Source: Leptospira stimsonii
Lineage (GTDB): Bacteria > Spirochaetota > Leptospiria > Leptospirales > Leptospiraceae
Assembly (NCBI RefSeq): GCF_003545885.1
Contig: NZ_QHCT01000009.1
Span: 36,287 to 100,286 of the forward strand
Direction: 5' to 3'
DNA: 64,000 bases
The notes beneath the pieces were generated by a model. It saw only the letters and a program-made list of their open reading frames with translations, was not told where the DNA came from and made no database searches. Shown here piece by piece: positions 23,786 to 32,414 of this stretch (positions within the stretch are counted from its first letter, which is position 1; the number at the start of each line of letters is the position of its first letter). A program made the position numbers and the translations under genes.

Positions 23786-24595
23786 TCATGGACAAAAAGT
23801 CATCTCTAACTGATTTTTCCAATATGTTCCCTCTGTTTTAGGGAAAGGCCAAAATCGTTTCATATCCGAAATCATCAATCTAACTTTCGCCCCTACTACC
23901 GGGTCCGTTTGACAAATTTGCATTAGAGATTCATAATTTGATTGAGGACCCATCAGTCCGGAACTTACTTCCGCATAATCCTCGGCAACATTGGAGGTTG
24001 CGTACATTGTGACAAATCCGGGAACCGGATTGTTAAACTGAAGCAAAGCCGGAGAAGCCCAATCCACGTTTGTTGCATAGCCGACCGAATTGAGCGCTAC
24101 CCAATCAGAATGAACGTCCATCAATAAACCACGCAATGCAAAATCAAAGTTATGAGTCATCTCGTGATGGATGGACCGAACTAGATAATTGTCCAAAGTC
24201 CCATCCGCAATTCCAGAATTTACATTCAAATAAATTCTGTTGGCAAAAGGATCCATTGTTCCTCCAATAGCCATACCGCCGACGGATAAATTCGAGCAAA
24301 GTATCACCCGCTCTACCTTTGCCTTAATCCAATAACCACGTGGATATTTTGCTATTTGAGCCCGCAAAAGGATCGAATAATGATCCACATCTTCTTGTGC
24401 ATACGTTGTATTGCAGGTAATCGAGCCGGACATTTCCGTATGAGTAACGATCTCCACGTCACGATCATAATTCTCCGCTCGGTCCGGTTGGATGAGCAAT
24501 AAGAATGGAAGTAAATCTTCTAACTCACTCTTCTTCTGGTTACAGCCAGAACCTATCAGAAAAACGAGCGCTAAGGTAAGAATCTTTTGAATCAT
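23786..24595 (-). CDS. Putative zinc metallopeptidase lipoprotein
   Basis: A 269-residue protein (ATG at 24595) with a lipoprotein signal peptide ending LIGSGC (Cys18). Residues 144-148 are HEMTH, matching the zinc-binding HExxH of metallopeptidases, within LVRSIHHEMTHNFDF. A downstream EDYAEV (205-210) could supply the third zinc ligand as in gluzincins. Several Cys (61, 100 and two near the end) could form disulfides. It is probably anchored to a membrane facing the periplasm or outside. The exact peptidase family is not recognised. It is divergent from the zinc-finger membrane protein at 24746. Confidence 0.75.
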   Translation of the reverse strand: MIQKILTLALVFLIGSGCNQKKSELEDLLPFLLLIQPDRAENYDRDVEIVTHTEMSGSITCNTTYAQEDVDHYSILLRAQIAKYPRGYWIKAKVERVILCSNLSVGGMAIGGTMDPFANRIYLNVNSGIADGTLDNYLVRSIHHEMTHNFDFALRGLLMDVHSDWVALNSVGYATNVDWASPALLQFNNPVPGFVTMYATSNVAEDYAEVSSGLMGPQSNYESLMQICQTDPVVGAKVRLMISDMKRFWPFPKTEGTYWKNQLEMTFCP

Positions 24596-24745
24596 ATCTA
24601 AAGAAAACAGATATGGATTTGCAAATTGACCGCAGATGATAACTTGCATTTATTATTTTCAAAGGGGGAGAATTCCCGAAGTCCTTCCAGAAAAGATCTT
24701 GCGCGTGTCATACGAACGTTAAAATGGATTCTCAAAATAAACCGG

Positions 24746-25396
24746 ATGAAATGGATCTGCCATCACTGCGAATACAAAAATCCAATCGACTTACAAAACT
24801 GTGCACAATGCGGAAATAGAAAAGGACCCAACGTGAAAACGATCGACTCCGCCAGTTCTATTTTTCAAAAATTTGGAAAGTTAGGCACCATTGGTTGGAT
24901 TTTTATCATTCTATCCGGATTAGGGGCGATCATTCTCGCTCCGATTTTACTGATCAACGCGATTTCCAAAGTAGAAGGTTTTGCAAGTTTTCTCCTGCTA
25001 ATCGGTGGTTTTTTCGGCGCCCGATCCTCTGCGAAGTCTCAATTCGGTCCGCCGGCGAACGCAATCTTTATCGTTTTCTTTTCTTTGATGGGCGTCGCAA
25101 TCGATCAGCCGGGGAACTACCTTTACAATCTCCCATTACAATTGGTCTGTCAGGATGGGACAAGGCCAGTGAGGACGGTCCAAGTAAGTCATCCTCTTCC
25201 GGAAAGAACGGATATGACTCAGGTTTTTACTTGTTCCACTTCCGATGGAAAAGAAAAAACTCAAATCCCATTGCCGAAAATCTTAGGAATCCGCTTTTTA
25301 GAATACTTGATCCTTGGTGGAATTCTTCTTACATTCCATAAATGGAATATTCTAAGAAATAATAAAAGAATCGTTACGGGCGAGGAAAGAAAGTAA
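24746..25396 (+). CDS. Membrane protein with RanBP2-type zinc finger
   Basis: About 216 residues. The first 25 form a RanBP2-like zinc finger: Trp3, then CHHC (5-8) and CAQC, with an Asn-rich middle. Three or four transmembrane segments follow (IGWIFIILSGLGAIILAPILL; FASFLLLIGGFFGA; NAIFIVFFSLMGVAI; LEYLILGGILLTF) with a polar loop rich in Thr/Ser between the last two. I begin at the ATG giving MKWICHHC, as everything upstream lacks domain character and overlaps the divergent gene. Zinc-finger-tethered membrane proteins of this type have no assigned role. Confidence 0.75.
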   Translation: MKWICHHCEYKNPIDLQNCAQCGNRKGPNVKTIDSASSIFQKFGKLGTIGWIFIILSGLGAIILAPILLINAISKVEGFASFLLLIGGFFGARSSAKSQFGPPANAIFIVFFSLMGVAIDQPGNYLYNLPLQLVCQDGTRPVRTVQVSHPLPERTDMTQVFTCSTSDGKEKTQIPLPKILGIRFLEYLILGGILLTFHKWNILRNNKRIVTGEERK

Positions 25397-25543
25397 TCCG
25401 AATCGGCTCGATCCTTTCCCAACCCTGATCGAAATCGGCATAAAACAAGCGAATCGTTTTTAAACAATTCCGAAAAGAAATCGTTTCGAATTAGCTATAT
25501 ATCAATTCCAACTAAAAAACGGAACGGATTCTTTTTGAAATGT

Positions 25544-25993
25544 TCAAACCGAATGGCTTGCCAGCTTACTCGCCTCTTCCTCCGATACTTTATAAGGACG
25601 CATTCTATTTAAATCCATAAACAAACCGTAAAATTTAGCGGAACAAATGAGCGCGCCGTCGGATTCCCGATAAAGATCTTGAATGACAAGAACTCGACTC
25701 CCCTTCTGAGCTTCAAATCGTGTTGAAAGTTTTACGATTTCTGGATATTTAAGCTCCGCCTTGTATTCCAATTCGGCTTTCAAAATCACCGGACCGATCC
25801 GACGACTCCGGAGATCGTTCATATCCAATCCCGATTCTTCGAATGCCGCTCTACGAGCCTCGTCAAAATAACTCTGATAGATTCCGTTATTGACGTGTCC
25901 GTTTTCATCCAAATCCACCCATCTGACCTTTAATGTATGAGTAAAAAGTTTGATCTGCGTTTCGTGACCTTTTTCTTTTTCCAGGGTATCCAT
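25544..25993 (-). CDS. YbgC/FadM-type hotdog acyl-CoA thioesterase
   Basis: A 149-residue single hotdog domain. The catalytic signature is VRWVDLDENGHVNNGIYQSY, with the Asp in the position used by 4-hydroxybenzoyl-CoA-type thioesterases, followed by FDEARRAAFEESGL. A good Shine-Dalgarno (GAGGAG) precedes the ATG. It is divergent from a TetR gene, with a perfect palindrome and a second degenerate site between them, so it is probably repressed by that TetR. Its chain-length preference cannot be told. Confidence 0.9.
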   Translation of the reverse strand: MDTLEKEKGHETQIKLFTHTLKVRWVDLDENGHVNNGIYQSYFDEARRAAFEESGLDMNDLRSRRIGPVILKAELEYKAELKYPEIVKLSTRFEAQKGSRVLVIQDLYRESDGALICSAKFYGLFMDLNRMRPYKVSEEEASKLASHSV

Positions 25994-26007
25994 AAAAACT
26001 CCTCAGG

Positions 26008-26023
26008 TAGACCGATTGTTCTA
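26008..26023. promoter_or_regulatory. Degenerate TetR-type half-palindrome
   Basis: TAGACCGATTGTTCTA, 15 bp upstream of the thioesterase start, is an imperfect dyad (TAGA...TCTA). It shares the TAGAC core with the perfect palindrome 14 bp further upstream and is a possible second repressor site. Confidence 0.5.
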
Positions 26024-26036
26024 TCTCTAATTATCC

Positions 26037-26072
26037 TATAAAATGGTAGACAATTTTGTCTACCATTTTATA
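26037..26072. promoter_or_regulatory. Perfect 36-bp palindrome, probable TetR operator
   Basis: TATAAAATGGTAGACAA, then TT, then the exact reverse complement TTGTCTACCATTTTATA. It lies 44 bp upstream of the thioesterase start and 199 bp from the TetR start. There is no T-tract placing it after a gene; both flanking genes diverge from it, so an operator is more likely than a terminator. Confidence 0.75.
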
Positions 26073-26270
26073 GTTTCTCCTGATACAATAAATTTTTATT
26101 TTAGACGAGATTTCTCTAAGCGAAATTTTCAGTGGGAATTCCGTTCCCAAGAATCAAAGAATCCTCTTCCAGACGAGGAACAGCACAAACCTTTCTGCAA
26201 AGAAACGATCTTGAAAGCTTTTTGATTCTCACTTCGAAGCGAAAATGAATTTCGAGAATATAAGGAAACA

Positions 26271-26861
26271 ATGATAAACCCTCTGGTAAAATCGGATCAG
26301 GCAAAGGATCGAATTCTAAAATCCGCCGTTAAACTCTTCTATGAAAGAGGTTATACAAACACGGGAATCAACGAAATATTAAGCGACGCCGGCGCTTTTA
26401 AAAAAAGTTTATACCGTTACTTCCCTTCTAAAAAAGATCTCGGATTAAGTTATGTGGAATTTCAAGAAGAGGAAATCCTGGGATTGGCGGAATTAATGAT
26501 GAGAAAATATCCGAAGTATGCGGATTTTGTTCCGGCCTGGGTTCGATTTTTAAAAAGAGGATTGAAGACTACCTATCGTTTCGGATGCCCGCTCGCCAAT
26601 TTTTCAAATCAAACACACGATGAACCCGAATTGAGAAAAAGGGTGCTCGAATCACTGGATCGTTGGAACAAAAGTTTCGGCGTCTATTTCCAACAAACCG
26701 TCTGGAAGAAAAAGAAAAATTTAGATTCTAAAACCGCGATTGAATATTCGGAAAAGGTTTTATTTCTTTATCAAGGTGCCATGCAACTCTACGGGTTGAC
26801 CGGTAACAAGAAATTCATAGATCGCCTTGAAACGGAATTACTCAAGCTGGAAGAATCCTAA
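26271..26861 (+). CDS. TetR-family regulator (paralogue 1)
   Basis: A 196-residue protein with the N-terminal TetR HTH (AKDRILKSAVKLFYERGYTN, then TGINEILSDAGAFKKSLYRY, FPSKKDLG). Its C-terminal domain has the FGCPLANF signature typical of the LmrA/YxaF-like branch. The same architecture and an FGCPFAGF motif recur in the TetR at 37272, so the two are paralogues. It is divergent from a hotdog thioesterase and probably its regulator. It ends 1 bp from the convergent acetyltransferase. The ligand is probably an acyl-CoA or similar small molecule (inference). Confidence 0.9.
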   Translation: MINPLVKSDQAKDRILKSAVKLFYERGYTNTGINEILSDAGAFKKSLYRYFPSKKDLGLSYVEFQEEEILGLAELMMRKYPKYADFVPAWVRFLKRGLKTTYRFGCPLANFSNQTHDEPELRKRVLESLDRWNKSFGVYFQQTVWKKKKNLDSKTAIEYSEKVLFLYQGAMQLYGLTGNKKFIDRLETELLKLEES

Positions 26862-27323
26862 TCAGAGATCCAAGCTGAGTCGAATCATATCCGTGCACCG
26901 GATTCCATTTTCATAGATCGGTTCCGCATAGTGTTTTAAGAAAAAATCCCGATCGATACCTGAAATTCTAAATCCACATTTTTGATAGAGCGCCAATTGG
27001 GAAAGACTCGAATTCCCGGTTCCGATCTCCAGTACTTTCATTTTCAACTCCTTCGCTTTTGAAATCGCGTGAAGGACCAAGCTTTTGCCGATTCCCTTTC
27101 CTTGAAATCTCTCTTCGACCGCTACGTTGACCAACTCCATCGTTTCCGGTCGAGTGTAAATCAATACGTAAATTCCAACCGTTTCCGTTTTCGAGCGGGC
27201 TACATAACAAATTCCTCGTTTCAAATATTCATTCACGAGTTCTATAGAAGGATCGGCGGAAAGCAGGAGTTCTAAGGGAAGCTCCGTACTGTTCGGATCG
27301 ATTTTTGTGATTTCAAGATTCAT
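26862..27323 (-). CDS. GNAT-family N-acetyltransferase
   Basis: A 153-residue GNAT enzyme using acetyl-CoA. The core has VGIYVLIYTRPETMELVNVA, then VEERFQGKGIGKSLVLHAIS (the Q/R-x-x-G-x-G/A acetyl-CoA loop), LEIGTGNSSLSQLALYQKCG and FRISGI. Substrate unknown. Its stop abuts the convergent TetR stop. The interval 27324-27577 upstream shows no convincing gene. Confidence 0.88.
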   Translation of the reverse strand: MNLEITKIDPNSTELPLELLLSADPSIELVNEYLKRGICYVARSKTETVGIYVLIYTRPETMELVNVAVEERFQGKGIGKSLVLHAISKAKELKMKVLEIGTGNSSLSQLALYQKCGFRISGIDRDFFLKHYAEPIYENGIRCTDMIRLSLDL

Positions 27324-27577
27324 ATTGGTTCGTAAGGAAATGGATTCAAGTTGTCTTCTATAGGACTAAAATCAATTGATTTCGGATTCCTAAATTCCAA
27401 AAGAACCGTTTTTTATCTTTTAAAAACGATCCGGAATACATCCTTGAAAAAAAGAAAGAAGCAATAACCAATGGAAGAATCTTAGTGAATTCTATCGGAA
27501 ATAAAAAATTCTTTGGTTCGCCCTCGGTTCCGGAGAGTTTTCGGTTTCGAACCACGTAGATCGCAAAACAAAACCAG

Positions 27578-28009
27578 ATGTCCCAAAACTTTAAAAATCC
27601 ACTCGTCGCGGAAGTCTTCCGGAATTATCCCAAGGAGATTCGAGAACGATTATTGAGTATAAGAGAATTGATCTTCAAAATCGCAAAAACGACCGAAGGG
27701 GTTGGAGATCTGGAAGAAACCTTAAAATGGGGACAACCCAGTTATCTGACTCCGCATACGAAAAGCGGAAGTACGATCCGGATCGATCGGATCTCATCGA
27801 TGGAAAATACCTACGCTCTTTTTTTTCATTGTCAGACCAATCTTGTCGAAACGTTCCGCGAACTTTTTCCGAAAAAGATCAAATTGGAAGGGAATCGTTG
27901 TATTCTACTGAACATAAAGGATCCGATTCCCACAAAAGAGCTGAGTGTTTGTATTTCGATAGCTCTCACTTATCATCTCGACAAAAAGAAAAAAGATCAC
28001 CGACGATAA
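27578..28009 (+). CDS. DUF1801-type protein
   Basis: A 143-residue small soluble protein of the DUF1801 family: YPKEIRERLLSIRELIFKIA, then ETLKWGQPSYLTPHTKSGST (the conserved Lys-Trp-Gly-x-Pro motif), RIDRIS and a final helix. Members adopt a YdhG-like alpha/beta fold, and their biochemical role is unclear. It converges with the desaturase gene. It has no signal peptide and is probably cytoplasmic. Confidence 0.85.
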   Translation: MSQNFKNPLVAEVFRNYPKEIRERLLSIRELIFKIAKTTEGVGDLEETLKWGQPSYLTPHTKSGSTIRIDRISSMENTYALFFHCQTNLVETFRELFPKKIKLEGNRCILLNIKDPIPTKELSVCISIALTYHLDKKKKDHRR

Positions 28010-28098
28010 AACGAAGAAGGCGATCTTTTCCTATTCGATACATCCGAACTTCCCGAAATTTCACTCTCGAGGAAGTTCGAAATAAACAAATTGAGAAA

Positions 28099-29193
28099 TT
28101 ATGCGGGACTTACTTCCAATTCCTCGTTTTCTATAGAATTGCGAGCTTCCTTGTAAGTCATCCACTTTCCAGTTTCCGAATCGATCACCTTACAGCGAGA
28201 AGTCGATTTGAAATAATCACCGAAGATCGTATCTCTTTCCTGAACATTCTCCCCATAGACCGCCTTGATTTCTTCCAGGGCGCGATTAAGATTGTAAAAA
28301 GGAATTTTCATATGAACGTGGTGCGGCATGTGAATGAAAATATTGTGAAAGAAGAAGTTCATGATCGGATTGATATGATAATTGATCGTTCCTTTCATTT
28401 GTCCGTAATAAGGAGTCCATTCGTCCTTCGTCTTCCAAGGAATTTCGGAATGAATGTGATGCACATAGACGGTGATTCCCATAAAATAGTTCCAAGCGAT
28501 AAAAGGAACCAAACAAACCTTTGTAAACATCCAAAATCCGGCTCCGGCGTCAAAAACGCCTTCCGTCGCCGATCCACCGAAATAAAACACCAAACCGGAA
28601 GAAAGAAAAGCGAAAGAAAGCATGATCCATTTATCTCTTCCGGCTTCTTTCATCGGCGCCGTAAAAAGGACCATTCCCTTTAACCACACTTCGATCATGT
28701 AGTAAAAACCGCCTCCCCAAGCCGACCAGAAAAATCGATGCATCATTTTTTTGAATATTCCAAATTTAGAATATTCTTCCGCAGTGGCAGGGTGCCATAC
28801 GAAATCCCCGCCTCTTTTGATCGTGTGTCCGTGATGGATTCTATTGTGACCGTAGGCCCACTGATTGTAAGCGTGTAAAGACGGCAACATCGCGATCTGA
28901 CCGATCCAATAACGAAGATATTTATTCTTAAAAAGTGCTTCGTGCGCGCAGTCATGCCCGACTACAAACAACGCGGCGATCGTCATACCCGCAAAAAACC
29001 ATAGAAACGGAAGAAGATACCAGGTATTCACATTCCAGAGAAGGACTACGACGAGCCCGAAAAAAAACAAATCTCTGAAGAAGTAGCCAATCCCTTTGTA
29101 GGCAGGATTGTCAAAGGTCGCATCCGAGAGAGTTTCTCGAACGGCTCCGAGAGTTTCTCTCGGGTTGGATGAAGAGTTATTTTTCACTTCCAT
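28099..29193 (-). CDS. Membrane fatty-acid desaturase
   Basis: A 364-residue di-iron acyl-lipid desaturase that inserts a double bond into membrane acyl chains. The three His boxes are HDCAH (80-84), HNRIHH (116-121) and HMPHH (288-292), set among hydrophobic membrane segments (DLFFFGLVVVLLWNV, LLPFLWFFAGMTIAALFVVG). I use the ATG at 29191-29193, preceded by AAGGAGAACGTT; the longer frame to 29235 would remove this Shine-Dalgarno. Two operator-like repeats lie immediately upstream, so expression is probably repressed by a dedicated regulator. Electron donor unknown. Confidence 0.95.
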   Translation of the reverse strand: MEVKNNSSSNPRETLGAVRETLSDATFDNPAYKGIGYFFRDLFFFGLVVVLLWNVNTWYLLPFLWFFAGMTIAALFVVGHDCAHEALFKNKYLRYWIGQIAMLPSLHAYNQWAYGHNRIHHGHTIKRGGDFVWHPATAEEYSKFGIFKKMMHRFFWSAWGGGFYYMIEVWLKGMVLFTAPMKEAGRDKWIMLSFAFLSSGLVFYFGGSATEGVFDAGAGFWMFTKVCLVPFIAWNYFMGITVYVHHIHSEIPWKTKDEWTPYYGQMKGTINYHINPIMNFFFHNIFIHMPHHVHMKIPFYNLNRALEEIKAVYGENVQERDTIFGDYFKSTSRCKVIDSETGKWMTYKEARNSIENEELEVSPA

Positions 29194-29204
29194 AACGTTC
29201 TCCT

Positions 29205-29241
29205 TAATGAACGGCGTTAGCTTACTAATGAACAACGTTAG
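29205..29241 (-). promoter_or_regulatory. Two 16-bp operator-like direct repeats
   Basis: Read leftward, CTAACGTTGTTCATTA (29226-29241) and CTAACGCCGTTCATTA (29205-29220) are 21 bp apart, two helical turns. The distal copy is also a loose palindrome (ACTAA...TTAGT). Both lie between the probable promoter region (TTGCCA near 29258) and the desaturase Shine-Dalgarno, a position suited to repression. Confidence 0.65.
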
Positions 29242-29354
29242 TTAATAGTGTACGTTTTGGCAAGAAAAAAAATCACCGGGAGAGAAAAAAGAATTCGATT
29301 TGAATCCGGAAATGGGACTGAAAGAGTTTTGAGCGTTTCGGTAAATCCGGATTC

Positions 29355-29930
29355 TTACCCAAAGTCAGGACGTCTCGTCGATTTCCGTTCGATATCTGGC
29401 CATTCCGATCCGGAGATTTTGTAGAGGACGTGTTTGCAGAGAATGTGGTCTTTCGGAAGATTTGGGTGAGAGAAGAATCCGATCTCCTTCAAACCAATGC
29501 GTTCCATGACGGAACGGGACTTTTCATTGAGGACGGAGGTAAAAGAAACGATTTCCGGTAGTTTCAGCGTAGAAAATCCGTATCGAAGACAGGCGTTGGC
29601 GGCTTCCGTCGCATAACCATAGTTCCAAAAGGAAGAATGCAATCTCCAGCCGATCTCGACAGCGGGTGTAAAAAAGGAAGAAAAACCGACGTTCATAAAA
29701 CCGGTAAAACCGATAAATTCTCGATTCCGCTTTGTTTCTAAAACCCAAAGTCCATATCCGAACTTTTGAAAGTGATTTTCAACTTTCGCGATGATTCGGT
29801 CGGATTCTTCCCTCGTAAGAATCGAAGGAAAGTATTTCATCACAAGCGGATCGGAACACATTTCCGCAAATGGAATACGATCTCTTTCCTCCCATTCCCT
29901 CAAAATCAACCGTTCCGACTCGAATTTCAT
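29355..29930 (-). CDS. RimJ/RimL-type N-acetyltransferase
   Basis: A 191-residue GNAT enzyme of the RimJ/RimL group. It starts MKFESERLILREWEERD, the usual family N-terminus, and carries GFTGFMNVG, VEIGWRLHSSFWNYGYATEA, FTSVLNEKSRSVMERIGLKE and GFF. AGGGGATTCACG precedes the ATG at 29930, supporting this start over one six codons earlier. Its substrate, a ribosomal protein N-terminus or a small amine, is undecided. The upstream interval to 30179 is A/T-rich and contains no visible gene. Confidence 0.9.
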   Translation of the reverse strand: MKFESERLILREWEERDRIPFAEMCSDPLVMKYFPSILTREESDRIIAKVENHFQKFGYGLWVLETKRNREFIGFTGFMNVGFSSFFTPAVEIGWRLHSSFWNYGYATEAANACLRYGFSTLKLPEIVSFTSVLNEKSRSVMERIGLKEIGFFSHPNLPKDHILCKHVLYKISGSEWPDIERKSTRRPDFG

Positions 29931-30179
29931 TCGTGAATCCCCTAACAAATATTAAAGTTTAAGAAATTAGTATTGCCAAAGAAAATTCTGCCGATAGTAT
30001 GGACAAAGAATTCCAGTTATTCAATCGATTTTCTAACTTCTGAACGTAGTCCTATCTTAAAGTTTGCTCTTCTTTTTAAGTCCTGCATCTCTAAAATTTT
30101 TCTACCTCCCAACATACCGGGAAATGCTGTTTTTAAATCAAGATAACTTGATCTAATTCATAACGACACGAGGAAAAAT

Positions 30180-30440
30180 ATGTCTGTTAACATTTATGTA
30201 GGAAACCTGTCTTACGACATCACTGAAGGAAAGTTAAACGAACTTTTCGGAGCACACGGAGCAGTTAATTCTGTTAAGATCATAACCGATCAGTATTCCG
30301 GAAAATCAAAAGGTTTCGCTTTCGTTGAAATGCCGAATAAAGACGAAGCTGACAAAGCTATCAAAGATCTGGACGGAAAAAACGTTCTTGCACGTAACTT
30401 AAAAGTAAACGTTGCAAAACCGAAAAACGACAGATTCTAA
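30180..30440 (+). CDS. RRM-type RNA-binding protein
   Basis: An 86-residue single RNA recognition motif. RNP2 is IYVGNL (5-10) and RNP1 is KGFAFVEM (about 43-50) in the canonical beta1 and beta3 positions; the protein ends soon after beta4 (LKVNVAKP). Such small RRM proteins in bacteria bind single-stranded RNA and often respond to temperature. ACGAGG lies 6 bp before the ATG, and a strong terminator follows, so it is monocistronic. A leader of up to 249 bp precedes it. Targets unknown. Confidence 0.95.
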   Translation: MSVNIYVGNLSYDITEGKLNELFGAHGAVNSVKIITDQYSGKSKGFAFVEMPNKDEADKAIKDLDGKNVLARNLKVNVAKPKNDRF

Positions 30441-30471
30441 TTTAGAAATTTATAATTTTTAAATATCTTTT

Positions 30472-30512
30472 AAGCCGTCTTGCGGGGTGAAAACCTCCAA
30501 GGCGGCTTTTTT
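30472..30512 (+). terminator. Terminator of RRM gene
   Basis: AAGCCGTCTTG pairs imperfectly with CAAGGCGGCTT and is followed by six T, 32 bp after the stop. Confidence 0.9.
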
Positions 30513-30532
30513 ATTCGATTTGAATCGATCGA

Positions 30533-32374
30533 TTATTTTAAAAACCATTCCTTGACTTTTTTGACTGCGTTCGTCGTATAAGGCTCTTGATCGTAAAAGT
30601 CGAATTGTGTCGCTTTTTCTACCCAGACGATTTCTTTTTCGCCGCTTAAATTCTTGTAAAAACGTTCGGCTCCTTTCGGAATCGCGGCTTCCTTACTATG
30701 AATCAAAAGAATCGGAGTTTTGATTTTTTTTGCATCCGGAATCGGATCAAACTCCAACCAATCTCTCCAAGCCATTACGGCAAATTGGTTTCCCCATTCT
30801 CGAATTTTTCCCCTCTTTTCGTTGAGATAGTAATCGAACGGACCGAACATCGCCGCGGTTGGATCCGTTGCGCTTACGGAGGGAACGTATTCTACTTTGT
30901 TGGATTGTTTGTACAATTTTTCCGCTCGGTCGCTTTGTTCCTTTAATTTTTTGATGCCTTCCGCACCTCCGTAGACGAGTTCGGTCAGCTCCTTATCGTG
31001 AAGCCAAGGCGCTACAAATGCAACTCTCCTCAGTTTTAATCCTCTCGCCAACGCCTCGCCTACATATCCGGAACTCGCACAGATTGCCAATCCGTTCACA
31101 GAATTGATATATGATAACGTTTGCATATACTGAGCGGCATTTTTTATATCTTGTATTTTTAGCTCTGGCTTTTCATAATTCCGCGGTTCTCCCTCACTTT
31201 CTCCGTAATTTCTAAAATCAAACGTAAGCGCGACAAATCCTTCTTCGGCAAGTTTGCGAGCATACAAATCGGACATTTGTTCCTTTACTGTCGTCCAACT
31301 TCCGGTTACGATCACTCCAACGTATTTTTTTCTTTCATCGAAATCGACCGGCAGATGAATTTTTCCAACAAGTTTCAATCCTTGGCTCGGAAATTCTACC
31401 TTACGAGTTCCGCTTTCCACAGAGAAGCTTTCTTGTAATTTTTTTCCGAACGCTTTCTCTAAGATCTCCGGATCGAAATATTCCGTGAATTTCTCGATTT
31501 TTCCATTCTTCCACTCGAATATTCCGACGTAGTTGTTATTGTATTCTCCGCCGGCTTTCAAAGATATCGTTCCGGAATAGGAAACGATCACCTTGTTTTC
31601 TTTTTCGGTGGGGAATATTTTATAAGGGAATTTCATCGAATTAAAATTATCCGGAAGACCAGAGTATTGATTTTTGATCATCGAAATTCCGACGAGTTCT
31701 TTCGGAAAGTTAGACGGGGAAAGTGGCATTCTTTGGACTCCGGCTTGACTCCAAACAGTTAAGAATTCCGGAATATTTTTATTTTCTAATGAACGAAAAA
31801 ACTTTGATACAATCTGTTCAGACTCGACTGAGACTGGGTGAGAAGGGTATTTTTTACGATTCTTTACGTTTTCTATCGCAGATGATCCGAGATTCCGATT
31901 CCCACTTTGGTGTTCCAAATTGAATTTCATGGAATGAATCGTCCAATTTCGATTTTCCGTTTTCCTCAATTTGAATTCATAAGTTCCGGTAACGACCCAT
32001 TCCGATCCGCCCGTTTCCACGGGAAGATAGTGTAATGCAATCCCGGAAAATTTGACGATCGCTTCATTCCCTTTTTTTTCTACTTGGAAGTTCCCGACTT
32101 GATGATGTGTGCTATAGAATCCCGGAAGAAAGTTTTTCCAAGAGTCGATCACTTTGTTCGCGCTGATTTCCGCGGGCTGACCGCCGGCGAGCGAAGTGTA
32201 ATCAAGATAAATTTTTTCCGCGAATACGGATTTGAGTTTTTCCCAATCTCTTTGATCGGCGCTCTTGAAAACGGTTTCTACCGCTGATTGAATTTGGAGC
32301 TTGTCCGCATTTTCATTTCCGCAAGCAACGATCAACGCGCCTATAAAAAAAACGATTCGTTTGGTAAGTTTCAT
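30533..32374 (-). CDS. Lipoprotein with SnoaL-like and alpha/beta hydrolase domains
   Basis: A 613-residue protein with a lipoprotein signal peptide ending LIVACG (Cys18). Residues about 25-150 and about 185-300 each resemble a SnoaL/NTF2-like cone (SAVETVFKSADQRDWEKLKS; then SKFFRSLENKNIPEFLTVWS), i.e. a probable tandem duplication. The C-terminal third is an alpha/beta hydrolase (VGVIVTGSWTTVKEQMSDLY, LTFDFRNYGESEG, AICASSGYVGEALARG, PILLIHSKEA). The nucleophile elbow reads CASSG rather than the canonical GxSxG. AGAGGATACT precedes the ATG at 32374. An AraC gene lies 40 bp upstream on the same strand, so it is probably co-transcribed and regulated by it. Confidence 0.85.
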   Translation of the reverse strand: MKLTKRIVFFIGALIVACGNENADKLQIQSAVETVFKSADQRDWEKLKSVFAEKIYLDYTSLAGGQPAEISANKVIDSWKNFLPGFYSTHHQVGNFQVEKKGNEAIVKFSGIALHYLPVETGGSEWVVTGTYEFKLRKTENRNWTIHSMKFNLEHQSGNRNLGSSAIENVKNRKKYPSHPVSVESEQIVSKFFRSLENKNIPEFLTVWSQAGVQRMPLSPSNFPKELVGISMIKNQYSGLPDNFNSMKFPYKIFPTEKENKVIVSYSGTISLKAGGEYNNNYVGIFEWKNGKIEKFTEYFDPEILEKAFGKKLQESFSVESGTRKVEFPSQGLKLVGKIHLPVDFDERKKYVGVIVTGSWTTVKEQMSDLYARKLAEEGFVALTFDFRNYGESEGEPRNYEKPELKIQDIKNAAQYMQTLSYINSVNGLAICASSGYVGEALARGLKLRRVAFVAPWLHDKELTELVYGGAEGIKKLKEQSDRAEKLYKQSNKVEYVPSVSATDPTAAMFGPFDYYLNEKRGKIREWGNQFAVMAWRDWLEFDPIPDAKKIKTPILLIHSKEAAIPKGAERFYKNLSGEKEIVWVEKATQFDFYDQEPYTTNAVKKVKEWFLK

Positions 32375-32414
32375 AGTATCCTCTTTGTGGTTAAGGATAC
32401 GCGAGATTCGACTT

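Noticed and set aside
27727..28683. Rightward frame of 318 codons
   Set aside because: Antisense and overlapping both the DUF1801 gene and the desaturase His-box region; Arg/Ser/His-rich shadow.
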